The notes under the pieces are model-generated. The model was not told the origin of the DNA. It saw only the letters and a program-made list of their open reading frames with translations, and ran no database searches. A stretch of 45,426 bases of DNA, taken from M3 sp964637445. GTDB lineage: Bacteria; Bacteroidota; Bacteroidia; Bacteroidales; Muribaculaceae. The DNA lies in NCBI GenBank assembly GCA_964637445.1, contig CAZWWS010000015.1, forward strand, positions 1 to 45,426, given 5' to 3'. Positions 9,852-18,043 of the stretch are shown here, piece after piece (position 1 is the first letter of the stretch; the number at the start of each line of letters is the position of its first letter). A program made the translations under genes and the position numbers.

Positions 9852-11243
9852 TTATTTTGTATGTTTGATAAATTCGTTTTCTAATTGTTCAAGGGTTTTT
9901 CCTTTGGTCTCTGGAAGACGAGCCGCAAAGTATATCAATCCCAGCGCACATATTGCGGCATAAATCCAGAAAGTACCGAAACTGCCTAATGCATTATTGA
10001 GCAATGGGAATGAATAGGTGAGAGAGAAGCTGCCTACCCACAATGCAAATGTGCATGTAGCAACTGCAATACCTCGTACTCTGTTAGGGAATATTTCTGC
10101 GATAAGCACCCACGCTATCGGTCCTAATGTCATGGCATAGCATGCAATAGCTGCTACCACAAGTATCACCATAAAGAATCCGGTGACGTTGAAATAATAG
10201 CAAGTGCCTAATATGGCATATATTATCGCAAGCCCGCCTGCGCCAATCAACATGAGTTTTCTCCGTCCAAGTTTATCGACGGTGTAAATAGCAACAAATG
10301 TAAACACAACATTGGTAATACCGGTGAGAACGATGTTAAACAGCATTTCGCCGAGATCGTAACCGGCATTAGAGAATATTTCTTGTGCATAGTTGAAGAT
10401 TACGTTTGTGCCACTCCATTGTTGGAATACGGCTATAACGATGCCGAGAAGCAATACACCTAAGAATGGACGGCTGAATAGCAGTCGCAAGCCGCCTTGC
10501 TCCTTGGTGTCTTTTCGAGAGGAGGCGACAGAGTCAATCTCAGCTGAAGCATAGCTCGTTCCCCCGATGTTTTCGAGTGTCTTTCGAGCGATGTCGTATC
10601 TTCCTTTCATAATGAGCCAACGGGGGCTTTCGGGAATGAAAAATGCCAAAATCAAGAATAGTACAGCCGGAAATGCTCCCGCCCAGAACATCCATCTCCA
10701 ACCCATCTGGCAATTCCATGAGTCAAGCAGGGGGATTGTTGTTCCGGCCGGCATCGGTTCGGCTATCAAATAATTGACTATCTGAGCAGCAAGAATCCCA
10801 AATACGATAGTGAGTTGATTGAGTGAAACCAATCGTCCTCGGATATGTGGTGGAGCCACTTCTGCTATATACATAGGCGAAAGACCGGATGCGATACCGA
10901 TGGCAATGCCTCCGATGAAACGAGCCACTAAGAAAGACACAAAGTCGTCGAATGCTCCGGTGGCGTAGGCCGAAACTAAAAATATAAATGCCGAAACTAT
11001 CAATAACGGCTTGCGACCAAATCGGTCGGTCATAGACCCCGAAACCATTGCTCCGACTAAACAACCGGCCAATGCAATACTCATGGCCAATCCTTGCAAC
11101 TCAGGATTATTGGCAATACCAAAAAATACTTCATAGAATGGTTTTGCTCCTCCGATTACCACCCAATCGTAGCCGAAGAGCAATCCGCCCATCGCCGAAA
11201 CGATGCAAACGAAGAAAATAAATTGTTTGTTAAATGTATTCAT
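9852..11243 (-). CDS. MFS sugar porter (sugar:H+ symporter, XylE/GalP-like)
   Basis: An inner-membrane proton-coupled monosaccharide transporter of the sugar porter family: 463 aa with about 12 hydrophobic segments. Diagnostic motifs are GGLLFGYDWVVIGG in helix 1, DRFGRKPLL between helices 2 and 3, PESPRWLIMKGRYD before the central loop, DKLGRRKLM in the second half and PETKGKTLE at the C-terminus. The frame is open to a TTG at 11273, but the ATG at 11243 gives the normal N-terminus. It is the first gene of the operon with the DUF5107 gene and galM, and is divergent from an AraC regulator. The substrate (galactose, xylose or another hexose) cannot be read from sequence. Confidence 0.9.
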   Translation of the reverse strand: MNTFNKQFIFFVCIVSAMGGLLFGYDWVVIGGAKPFYEVFFGIANNPELQGLAMSIALAGCLVGAMVSGSMTDRFGRKPLLIVSAFIFLVSAYATGAFDDFVSFLVARFIGGIAIGIASGLSPMYIAEVAPPHIRGRLVSLNQLTIVFGILAAQIVNYLIAEPMPAGTTIPLLDSWNCQMGWRWMFWAGAFPAVLFLILAFFIPESPRWLIMKGRYDIARKTLENIGGTSYASAEIDSVASSRKDTKEQGGLRLLFSRPFLGVLLLGIVIAVFQQWSGTNVIFNYAQEIFSNAGYDLGEMLFNIVLTGITNVVFTFVAIYTVDKLGRRKLMLIGAGGLAIIYAILGTCYYFNVTGFFMVILVVAAIACYAMTLGPIAWVLIAEIFPNRVRGIAVATCTFALWVGSFSLTYSFPLLNNALGSFGTFWIYAAICALGLIYFAARLPETKGKTLEQLENEFIKHTK

Positions 11244-11275
11244 GACATTTGATTTGTATTGATTTGAAAACAATG

Positions 11276-11283
11276 CAAAATTA
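11276..11283 (-). promoter_or_regulatory. -7 element (TAATTTTG) of the sugar-porter operon
   Basis: TAATTTTG on the minus strand lies 33 bp upstream of the sugar-porter ATG. TTTT, one base off the -33 TTTG, lies 19 bp further upstream. It faces a divergent -7 box for the AraC gene. Confidence 0.6.
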
Positions 11284-11286
11284 TTA

Positions 11287-11326
11287 CATAAAAAGATGCG
11301 TAAAAATGTGTTTTCTATTTTTTATG
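11287..11326. promoter_or_regulatory. Candidate operator: inverted repeat in the divergent promoter region
   Basis: CATAAAAA (11287-11294) and TTTTTATG (11319-11326) form an 8-bp inverted repeat with a 24-bp spacer, lying between the two divergent -7 boxes (11276-11283 minus, 11341-11348 plus). The position suits binding by the adjacent AraC-family regulator. The sequence is AT-rich, so chance is possible. Confidence 0.35.
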
Positions 11327-11340
11327 ATGGACAATATTAT

Positions 11341-11348
11341 TATTTTTG
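11341..11348 (+). promoter_or_regulatory. -7 element (TATTTTTG) of the AraC-family regulator gene
   Basis: TATTTTTG matches TAnnTTTG, 28 bp upstream of the ATG at 11376. TTTT rather than TTTG occupies the -33 position. Confidence 0.5.
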
Positions 11349-11375
11349 CAGTGCGGTTGTATATACATATATTAT

Positions 11376-12266
11376 ATGGTGATAAGTAGACGTAGAAGTG
11401 GCTTTTCCGGCGAGCGCTCGATTGTGCTTCCGAAGATTATTATAGAGATGATGGAGAACGATCCTGTTGTGTCGGCTCTTCATATTACCGATATAGGGTA
11501 TTATCCTGAGGCAAAACACCATTACAGAGAGCGTTCGCAGCCTATATCGGAATATGTATTTATATATTGTATAAATGGGTGTGGATATTTTCGTGTGTAC
11601 GGACGTCAATACAGGGTGGTTGCCAATCAGTATTTTATTCTGCCGGCGGGAGTGCCTCATGAATATGCATCGGATGAAGATACTCCATGGACAATCTATT
11701 GGATTCATTTCTCCGGTACGCTTGCGAAATATTATGCCGAAGATGCTCTAACTCCACAGTCGATCAATCCCGGAGTGCAATCGCGCATTAGCGTGCGAAC
11801 AAATTTATTTGAAGAAATTTTTAATAGTTTGCAGAATGGATATAGCATCGAAAATATCCGCTTTGCTATGTCGATGTTTCATCACTATTTAGGTACGCTG
11901 CGATATTTGCATCAATATCGTGAGGTCGGGGACAAAATTGATGAGAGCAATATTGTGGAATGTGTGATTCATTTTATGGAAGAAAACATTGAGAAGCATT
12001 TATCGCTGCAAGAAGTGGCTGATTATTCCGGATTTTCGGCGTCGCATTTGTCAATGCTGTTTAAGAAAAAGACCGGACATAGTCCACTGAATTATTTTAA
12101 TATCATGAAAGTAAAACACGCTTGCGAACTGCTTGATAATACTTCAATGAAACTGAATCAGATATGTTACAAAATAGGAGTGACCGACCCGTATTATTTC
12201 TCCAGAATGTTTACGAAAATAATGGGAATAAGTCCTAAGGCTTATCGTGAGCAAGAAAAAGCATAA
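11376..12266 (+). CDS. AraC-family transcriptional regulator
   Basis: A cytoplasmic sugar-responsive regulator of 296 aa. Residues about 35-170 form an AraC-type cupin sensor domain (EYVFIYCINGCGYF, then ILPAGVPHEY). Residues about 190-296 carry two helix-turn-helix motifs, LSLQEVADYSGFSASHLSMLF and LNQICYKIGVTDPYYFSRMF, ending in the usual GISPKAYRE. The frame extends upstream to a TTG at 11346, inside the predicted -7 element, so the ATG at 11376 is preferred; a later Met at 11448 is also possible. It is divergent from the sugar-porter operon, which it probably controls together with its own gene. Confidence 0.88.
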   Translation: MVISRRRSGFSGERSIVLPKIIIEMMENDPVVSALHITDIGYYPEAKHHYRERSQPISEYVFIYCINGCGYFRVYGRQYRVVANQYFILPAGVPHEYASDEDTPWTIYWIHFSGTLAKYYAEDALTPQSINPGVQSRISVRTNLFEEIFNSLQNGYSIENIRFAMSMFHHYLGTLRYLHQYREVGDKIDESNIVECVIHFMEENIEKHLSLQEVADYSGFSASHLSMLFKKKTGHSPLNYFNIMKVKHACELLDNTSMKLNQICYKIGVTDPYYFSRMFTKIMGISPKAYREQEKA

Positions 12267-12288
12267 AAGCAAAATGACGAAAATTTGC

Positions 12289-12340
12289 TATTTTTTGGCG
12301 AAATGAAAAAAGATGGTTGCGGATATAGCAGATAATTTTG
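12289..12340 (+). promoter_or_regulatory. Promoter of the GH95 gene with upstream activator-like element
   Basis: TAATTTTG (12333-12340) is the -7 box; no TTTG is present at -33. TATTTTTTGG begins at 12289, exactly 44 bp before the -7 box, and TGACG begins 14 bp further upstream (12275). The same arrangement occurs before susC and the GH27/36-like gene. Confidence 0.6.
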
Positions 12341-12370
12341 CGATATCAAATCAAACGCAAAATATCAACC

Positions 12371-14716
12371 ATGAAATTGTATTTTAATCTTACGAAACTA
12401 TTCTGCGTGTCGGTAGCGATATCTGTTGGCTTGGGCGCTCAAGCTGATAATGAGCGCTTATGGTATCAACAACCCGCCGAGCAATGGATGGAGGCTATGC
12501 CAATAGGAAATGGTCGATTGTCGGTTATGGTGTATGGCGGAGTCGATAAAGAGATTTTGGCTCTTAATGAAATCAGTATGTGGTCGGGACAGCCCGACGA
12601 AACCAGTAATGATCTCTGTGGAAAAGATGCTTTGGCTGAAATGCGCGAAGCTTTCTTTTCCGGAGATCCGGTAAAAGGAAATGAACTCGGAGAGAAATAT
12701 CTCACCGGACGAATGACTTCGTTTGGTACTCATGTCCCATTGGGTAATTTGGTAATTGATTTTAAGCATACTGATGGTAATACTATTGACTATGTGAGAG
12801 AGCTTGATCTTACGAGCGCTACTGCATCTGTCGATTATCGAAAAGGCAAAGTGGAATATCATCGTGAGTATATTGCAGATTATCCCGATGATGTTATTGC
12901 CATGAGATATACTGCCTCAAAACGTGGTGTGCTCACTGCTACGTTCTCATTTGATCTGCTTAGAAAAGCTGATATTAAAAGCCTTAATGGAGATTTGACA
13001 TTTGAAGGAAAAGTGGAATTTCCGATGCATGGTCCCGGTGGCGTTAACTTTTTTGGAAACGTAAGAGTTATTCCTGAGGGGGGCGATATGTTCTCGAATG
13101 GCTCAAGTATTTCGGTGGTAAATGCCGATGCAATGACTGTACTTGTTGATATTCGCACGGACTATATTAATAGTGACTACGTTGCGACATGCCGCGATGT
13201 GGTTGGTCAAGCATCTAAATCGAAGTTTGATGAATTGAAAAAACGTCATATAAAAGATTATCAAGCCCTGTATGAGCGCATGGATATTCGGTTGGGAAAT
13301 GCCGGTGGGGATGATAAACCTACCGATGTGCGTCTGAAATCAATTGCCACCGGAGCGACCGATTCCGGATTTGATGCGTTATTCTTCCAATATGGTAGAT
13401 ATATGCTCATTTCTTCATCTCGAAAGAATGGTATGCCACTTTGTGCCAATTTGCAAGGTATATGGAATGATAATGGAGCATGCAATATGGCATGGACGTG
13501 TGATTATCATCTCGATATGAATATCCAGCAGAATTATTGGTCGGCAAACAGAACAAATCTTGCCGAATGCAACGAACCTCTCTTTGATTATTTGGGGCTG
13601 CTCGCTCATCATGGAGCAGATGCTGCGAAGAAGATATATGGATGTCGCGGTTGGGTCGCTCACACCGTATGCAATGCATGGGGATACACAGCTCCGGGGT
13701 GGGGTGTAAGCTGGGGCATGAATGTCACCGGAGGAGCATGGCTTGCTACTCATTTGTGGAGCCATTACAAGTACACTCTCGATCGCGAATATTTGCGCAA
13801 TACGGCATATCCGATACTTCGCGGCGCTGCGCAATTCTATAGTGACTACATGGTGGAAGATCCGCGTAATGGATATTTAGTGACGGGACCGAGCATATCT
13901 CCTGAAAATGGCTATGTCGGCCCCGGTGGCAGAAATCTAAGTCTTGCAATGATGCCAACTATCGACCGTACGATGGTATATGATATATATAGTGCATGCA
14001 TCGAGTCGGCTGATATTCTCGGTATAGATGATGAATTTACCCAATCGTTACGTCGCGATATAAAACATTTGCCACCGCTTATGATAGGCTCTGATGGATT
14101 GGTTCAAGAGTGGCTCGACGATGTGAGACGCTCAGACCCATCTCATCGACACTCCTCTCATTTGCATTCTTTGTTCCCTCTTGACCAAATATCTTATAGT
14201 CGCGATCCTCAGTTGATTGAAGCATGTCGTCGCTCGCTCGACACTCAGACTGCCGATCCCAATTGGGAGGATACGGAGTGGAGTACTGCCAATATGCTTT
14301 GCTTCCGTGCAAGAATGAAAGAGGCAGATGTCGCTTACGGATGGCTTCAGAATTTGTTTAAGCGATTCACTCGTGAAAATCTGATGACTGTATCTCCGGC
14401 CGGAATTGCAATGGCGGAATATGATATTTTCAGTTTCGATGCGACTGAAGGTGCAGTGGCAGGTATGTGCGAGATGCTACTTCAATGCTACGATGGCTTT
14501 TTGGAATTTCTTCCTGCATTACCCGAGCAGTGGGCTTCGGGAGAAGTTTCCGGCTTGTGTGCGCAAGGAGGACTCGTTGTCGATATGGCTTGGAGTAATG
14601 GAAAAATGGATTGGGCGCGTATCACATCTACCGTTGAGGATCGTGTAGTCAATATTAAGGGCTATAAAGACGGAGTGAAAATTCGCAGAGGAGAAACTCT
14701 TAAAATTAAATTTTGA
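12371..14716 (+). CDS. Glycoside hydrolase family 95 (alpha-L-fucosidase / alpha-galactosidase-type)
   Basis: A secreted or periplasmic inverting glycosidase of 781 aa with a signal peptide (MKLYFNLTKLFCVSVAISVG, cleavage near GAQA). The N-terminal GH95 module shows RLWYQQPAEQWMEAMPIGNGRL and LNEISMWSGQPDE. The (alpha/alpha)6 catalytic region has NIQQNYW (384-390), SPENGY with a candidate general acid Glu512, and HRHSSHLHSLFP. Two usually conserved stretches diverge: HTVCNAWG (431-438) where many members have HHNTDIWG, and SFDATEG (688-694) where many have QIDGNFG; the Asp (690) is kept. GH95 members remove alpha-1,2-fucose or L-galactose; the substrate here is not certain. The ATG at 12371 is chosen over an upstream frame extension because it begins the signal peptide. 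Confidence 0.88.
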   Translation: MKLYFNLTKLFCVSVAISVGLGAQADNERLWYQQPAEQWMEAMPIGNGRLSVMVYGGVDKEILALNEISMWSGQPDETSNDLCGKDALAEMREAFFSGDPVKGNELGEKYLTGRMTSFGTHVPLGNLVIDFKHTDGNTIDYVRELDLTSATASVDYRKGKVEYHREYIADYPDDVIAMRYTASKRGVLTATFSFDLLRKADIKSLNGDLTFEGKVEFPMHGPGGVNFFGNVRVIPEGGDMFSNGSSISVVNADAMTVLVDIRTDYINSDYVATCRDVVGQASKSKFDELKKRHIKDYQALYERMDIRLGNAGGDDKPTDVRLKSIATGATDSGFDALFFQYGRYMLISSSRKNGMPLCANLQGIWNDNGACNMAWTCDYHLDMNIQQNYWSANRTNLAECNEPLFDYLGLLAHHGADAAKKIYGCRGWVAHTVCNAWGYTAPGWGVSWGMNVTGGAWLATHLWSHYKYTLDREYLRNTAYPILRGAAQFYSDYMVEDPRNGYLVTGPSISPENGYVGPGGRNLSLAMMPTIDRTMVYDIYSACIESADILGIDDEFTQSLRRDIKHLPPLMIGSDGLVQEWLDDVRRSDPSHRHSSHLHSLFPLDQISYSRDPQLIEACRRSLDTQTADPNWEDTEWSTANMLCFRARMKEADVAYGWLQNLFKRFTRENLMTVSPAGIAMAEYDIFSFDATEGAVAGMCEMLLQCYDGFLEFLPALPEQWASGEVSGLCAQGGLVVDMAWSNGKMDWARITSTVEDRVVNIKGYKDGVKIRRGETLKIKF

Positions 14717-14832
14717 AGAAAAAAAAACTATTCAGGCGGCATGAGATAGGATGTGCTGAGTGTAACTATTTGCAAATCAAGTATTAGCAGAAATGAGACA
14801 AAATTTCAGATACAAAATTGACGCAAAAGTTA

Positions 14833-14884
14833 TATTTTTTGGTGCTTTTCTTTCCCTTTATATTTTGTCGGCTGAGTAATTTTG
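14833..14884 (+). promoter_or_regulatory. Promoter of susC/susD with upstream activator-like element
   Basis: TAATTTTG (14877-14884) is the -7 box, about 50 bp before the susC ATG. TATTTTTTGG begins at 14833, 44 bp upstream, and TGACG begins at 14819, 14 bp before that. There is no TTTG at the -33 position, which suggests dependence on an activator. The rest of the 217-bp gap after the GH95 gene shows no reading frame. Confidence 0.6.
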
Positions 14885-14933
14885 CGATATATAAGTTTAA
14901 CCTAACAACCTAATTAAAATCAACCTTATTAAC

Positions 14934-17900
14934 ATGAAAAAAATCCTGTGTACATTGTTTGTGTTAGTAGCCGCATTTCAGATTGCGGTTGCACAAACCG
15001 GAATTTCGGGTAAGGTGGTCGATCAAAGTCGAGAGCCTCTTCCCGGAGCATCTATTTTTGTGAAAGGTACATCCGACGGCGTAGCCTCAGATGTTGACGG
15101 AAATTTTAGCATTAAAGCGAAACCGGGACAAATTCTTGAAGTGTCGTATGTCGGTTACGAACGTCAAGAAGTGACTGTTCCTGCCTCCGGCACTTTGGAA
15201 ATCGTGATGAAAGAGGCGTCAGGCGTACTCGACGAAGTTGTCGTAGTGGGTGTGTCGATGAAGAAGAGCGACCTTACAGGTGCAGTTTCTTATGTCGATG
15301 CCGAAACTCTTACGCAAAAACCAGTTACCAACATTAATGATGCTTTGGCCGGTCAGGTTGCCGGAGTAAGCATCACAAAGAGTACATCTCCGTCAGAAGA
15401 CTCTTCGATCAAAATCCGTGGTACGAACACAATCAACTCCGGATCATCTCCTATCTATGTAATCGATGGCTTGGTAATGGGAAATGACTTCGGTTTCTTT
15501 AATACTATTAATGTAAACGATGTTGAGTCAGTGCAAGTTCTTAAAGATGCATCTGCTACTGCTCTTTATGGTTCTCGTGGTGCCAATGGTGTAATCGTTA
15601 TTACTACCAAAAAGGGTAAAAAGGGAACCGGTGAGTTGAGCTATGATGGTTGGGTGAGCTTCTCTGCTATCGGTCATCGTCCCGAAACGATGAACGCTCA
15701 GCAACTTTATGATCTTCGTACCGAAGCCTATGCCAATGGTTATATGTATAATAACCCCGGTGCCGATCGTCAGGCTTATATCAACGATGTGATTCATGGT
15801 ACAAACATTGCTTTCCATGATCAAGAATTTGCCGGATATGCAAGCGGTAAGAGCTATGATTGGCTTAAGGAAGTGACCCAAACCGGTGTTCAACACAACC
15901 ACAATATCAGTTTCTCAAAAGCGACTGATGACACTCAGTTCTATATGAGCCTTGGCATCAATGACCTCAAGGGTATCGTGAAAGGTACAGAGCAACAACG
16001 CTACACCGGTCGTATCAATGCTTCGGCTGATATTACTCCTTGGTTGAAAGTAGGAACAAACACGTCATATACATATACTCACGATGATATGACTACCGGC
16101 TCAGTGTATTCACAAGCTCTCTACAATGGTAACCCATTGATCGATTTCGCTCCTTATAAGGATGATGCTACTCGTCACGAATACGACTACTTGACTTTGT
16201 TCTGGCGTGTTAAGTCTGAAGAAAACAACAATAACTTCAATCCATTCAACTCTTATGAAGTTAAGACCGATCGTACTCGTTGGCACTTGACATCTTCTAA
16301 CTATATCAACATTAATCCTATTAAGGAACTTAATATCCGTTCTACGTTTGCCATCAACCGCGGTGAGCAAAGTTGGAATCAATTTATTCCTACCGGCATC
16401 CAAGAGTCATATCGTTACTATTCTGGTGAAGCGTTCGCTACTCAACAACGTTTTGGTGAGACTCAATGGCAATGGGATAACACAGTCAGCTACGAAAATA
16501 CATTCAACGGGCTCCATCGTGTGAATGGTTTCGTCGGTATGTCTACATCTCGTAAGGTTTATGATGATCTCAAAGGTCAAGGTCAAAAATTTGCTTCCGA
16601 CGACTTAGGTTATCATGGCTTGTTCTCGGCTGCTGATGCTGAAAATCGTCGTATCTACAATAGCTATTCGGCAAGCTCTTTGATGTCGTATGTGGCTCGC
16701 GCGAACTATACTTATGATGGTCGTTACTATGTGACACTTACCGGACGTTGGGACGGATCGTCTAAGTTTGCCGATGGTCATCGTTGGGGCTTCTTCCCCT
16801 CATTCTCTCTTGCGTGGGATATAACTAACGAGGCATTCTTCCCCAAAACGTGGTATGTCAACCAACTCAAGCTTCGTGGTGGTTATGGTGTAGTAGGTAA
16901 TCAAGAAATCGGTGATTTCATGTATACCACTCTTTACAGCCCGAGCGTATCAAATGGTGAGGCTTCTTACGGAACAGATGGCCGTCGTGGAACTCCCAAT
17001 ATCACTTGGGAAAAACAAAAGCAGACCAATATCGGTCTTGATATGAGCTTCCTCAATCGTCGTTTGAATATGTCGATGGATGTGTTCTTCATCAACAACT
17101 CTAACCTTTTGATGAGTCACAATCTTCCCAATACATCAGGATATACCTATACTGTAGAAAACATCGGCGAACTTAGCAACAAGGGTTTTGAATTGACCAT
17201 TAATGCAACTCCGATTGTTACAAAAGACTTCACTTGGAATGTAAGTGCCAACTTAGGTCTTGACCGCAATGAGGTTAAGAAACTCTATGGCGAAGTTGAA
17301 CGTATCTTGAGCGGTGATCGTACAGGTAATATCTTTATTGGCGAATCACTCAACAATGTCTACACTCTTCGTGCCGGCGGTATTGCTAACGAAAGCAATC
17401 GCAGCCAATGGGAAGGCATTGACTACAATGGTCGCACCGTGGGTCTTGGTGACCTTTATGCACTTGATATTTCTGGCGCAGATGGCAAGCCTGATGGCGT
17501 AGTCGACTCTTACGACCGCGATATTTATGGCAATATGGATCCTGACTTCTATGGTGGTTTCTCTACCGACTTCTCATGGAAAGGCTTGTCGCTTAATGCT
17601 ATTTTCAACTATTCAGTAGGTGGTCATGCACTTAGTGGATATTATGAAAGTCTTATCAGCTCGGTAGGTCAGAGCAATGCATCGGTAGATCTTCTCGATC
17701 GTTGGACACCCGAAAATACCGGCGCTTACTTCCCACGTCGTATGACCAACGTCAGCGGTTATAGTGCATACGGAGCCGGTGATACTGATCGATACATCCA
17801 AGACTCTTCATATTTGAGATTGTCGACCTTGTCGCTCTCTTACAACTTGCCTAAGAAGCTCATCAACAAGTGGCGTTTCAACAACTTGAGAGTTTACTTC

Positions 17901-18023
17901 ACTGCAAGCAATGTGTTCACCATTACCAAATATAAAGGTTTTGACCCGGAATATGGTGATGGTAACGGATATTATCCTACCGAACGCACCTACACAATCG
18001 GTTTGTCGTTCAGCATTTTATAA
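14934..18023 (+). CDS. susC: SusC/RagA-family TonB-linked outer membrane receptor
   Basis: An outer-membrane beta-barrel that imports oligosaccharides together with the SusD lid, energised by TonB-ExbB-ExbD. The 1029-aa protein has a signal peptide (MKKILCTLFVLVAAFQIAVA), a CarboxypepD_reg-like domain (about 23-100, ISGKVVDQSREPLPGAS), a plug domain with DEVVVVGVSMKKSDLTGAVS and ATALYGSRGANGVIVITTKK (to about 230), and a barrel ending in an aromatic-rich strand with a terminal YTIGLSFSIL. The spacing to the susD-like gene is 20 bp. Base composition is more GC-rich and the codon use looks like that of a highly expressed gene. Confidence 0.96.
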   Translation: MKKILCTLFVLVAAFQIAVAQTGISGKVVDQSREPLPGASIFVKGTSDGVASDVDGNFSIKAKPGQILEVSYVGYERQEVTVPASGTLEIVMKEASGVLDEVVVVGVSMKKSDLTGAVSYVDAETLTQKPVTNINDALAGQVAGVSITKSTSPSEDSSIKIRGTNTINSGSSPIYVIDGLVMGNDFGFFNTINVNDVESVQVLKDASATALYGSRGANGVIVITTKKGKKGTGELSYDGWVSFSAIGHRPETMNAQQLYDLRTEAYANGYMYNNPGADRQAYINDVIHGTNIAFHDQEFAGYASGKSYDWLKEVTQTGVQHNHNISFSKATDDTQFYMSLGINDLKGIVKGTEQQRYTGRINASADITPWLKVGTNTSYTYTHDDMTTGSVYSQALYNGNPLIDFAPYKDDATRHEYDYLTLFWRVKSEENNNNFNPFNSYEVKTDRTRWHLTSSNYININPIKELNIRSTFAINRGEQSWNQFIPTGIQESYRYYSGEAFATQQRFGETQWQWDNTVSYENTFNGLHRVNGFVGMSTSRKVYDDLKGQGQKFASDDLGYHGLFSAADAENRRIYNSYSASSLMSYVARANYTYDGRYYVTLTGRWDGSSKFADGHRWGFFPSFSLAWDITNEAFFPKTWYVNQLKLRGGYGVVGNQEIGDFMYTTLYSPSVSNGEASYGTDGRRGTPNITWEKQKQTNIGLDMSFLNRRLNMSMDVFFINNSNLLMSHNLPNTSGYTYTVENIGELSNKGFELTINATPIVTKDFTWNVSANLGLDRNEVKKLYGEVERILSGDRTGNIFIGESLNNVYTLRAGGIANESNRSQWEGIDYNGRTVGLGDLYALDISGADGKPDGVVDSYDRDIYGNMDPDFYGGFSTDFSWKGLSLNAIFNYSVGGHALSGYYESLISSVGQSNASVDLLDRWTPENTGAYFPRRMTNVSGYSAYGAGDTDRYIQDSSYLRLSTLSLSYNLPKKLINKWRFNNLRVYFTASNVFTITKYKGFDPEYGDGNGYYPTERTYTIGLSFSIL

Positions 18024-18043
18024 TCTCTTAAATCTTCAACGAA

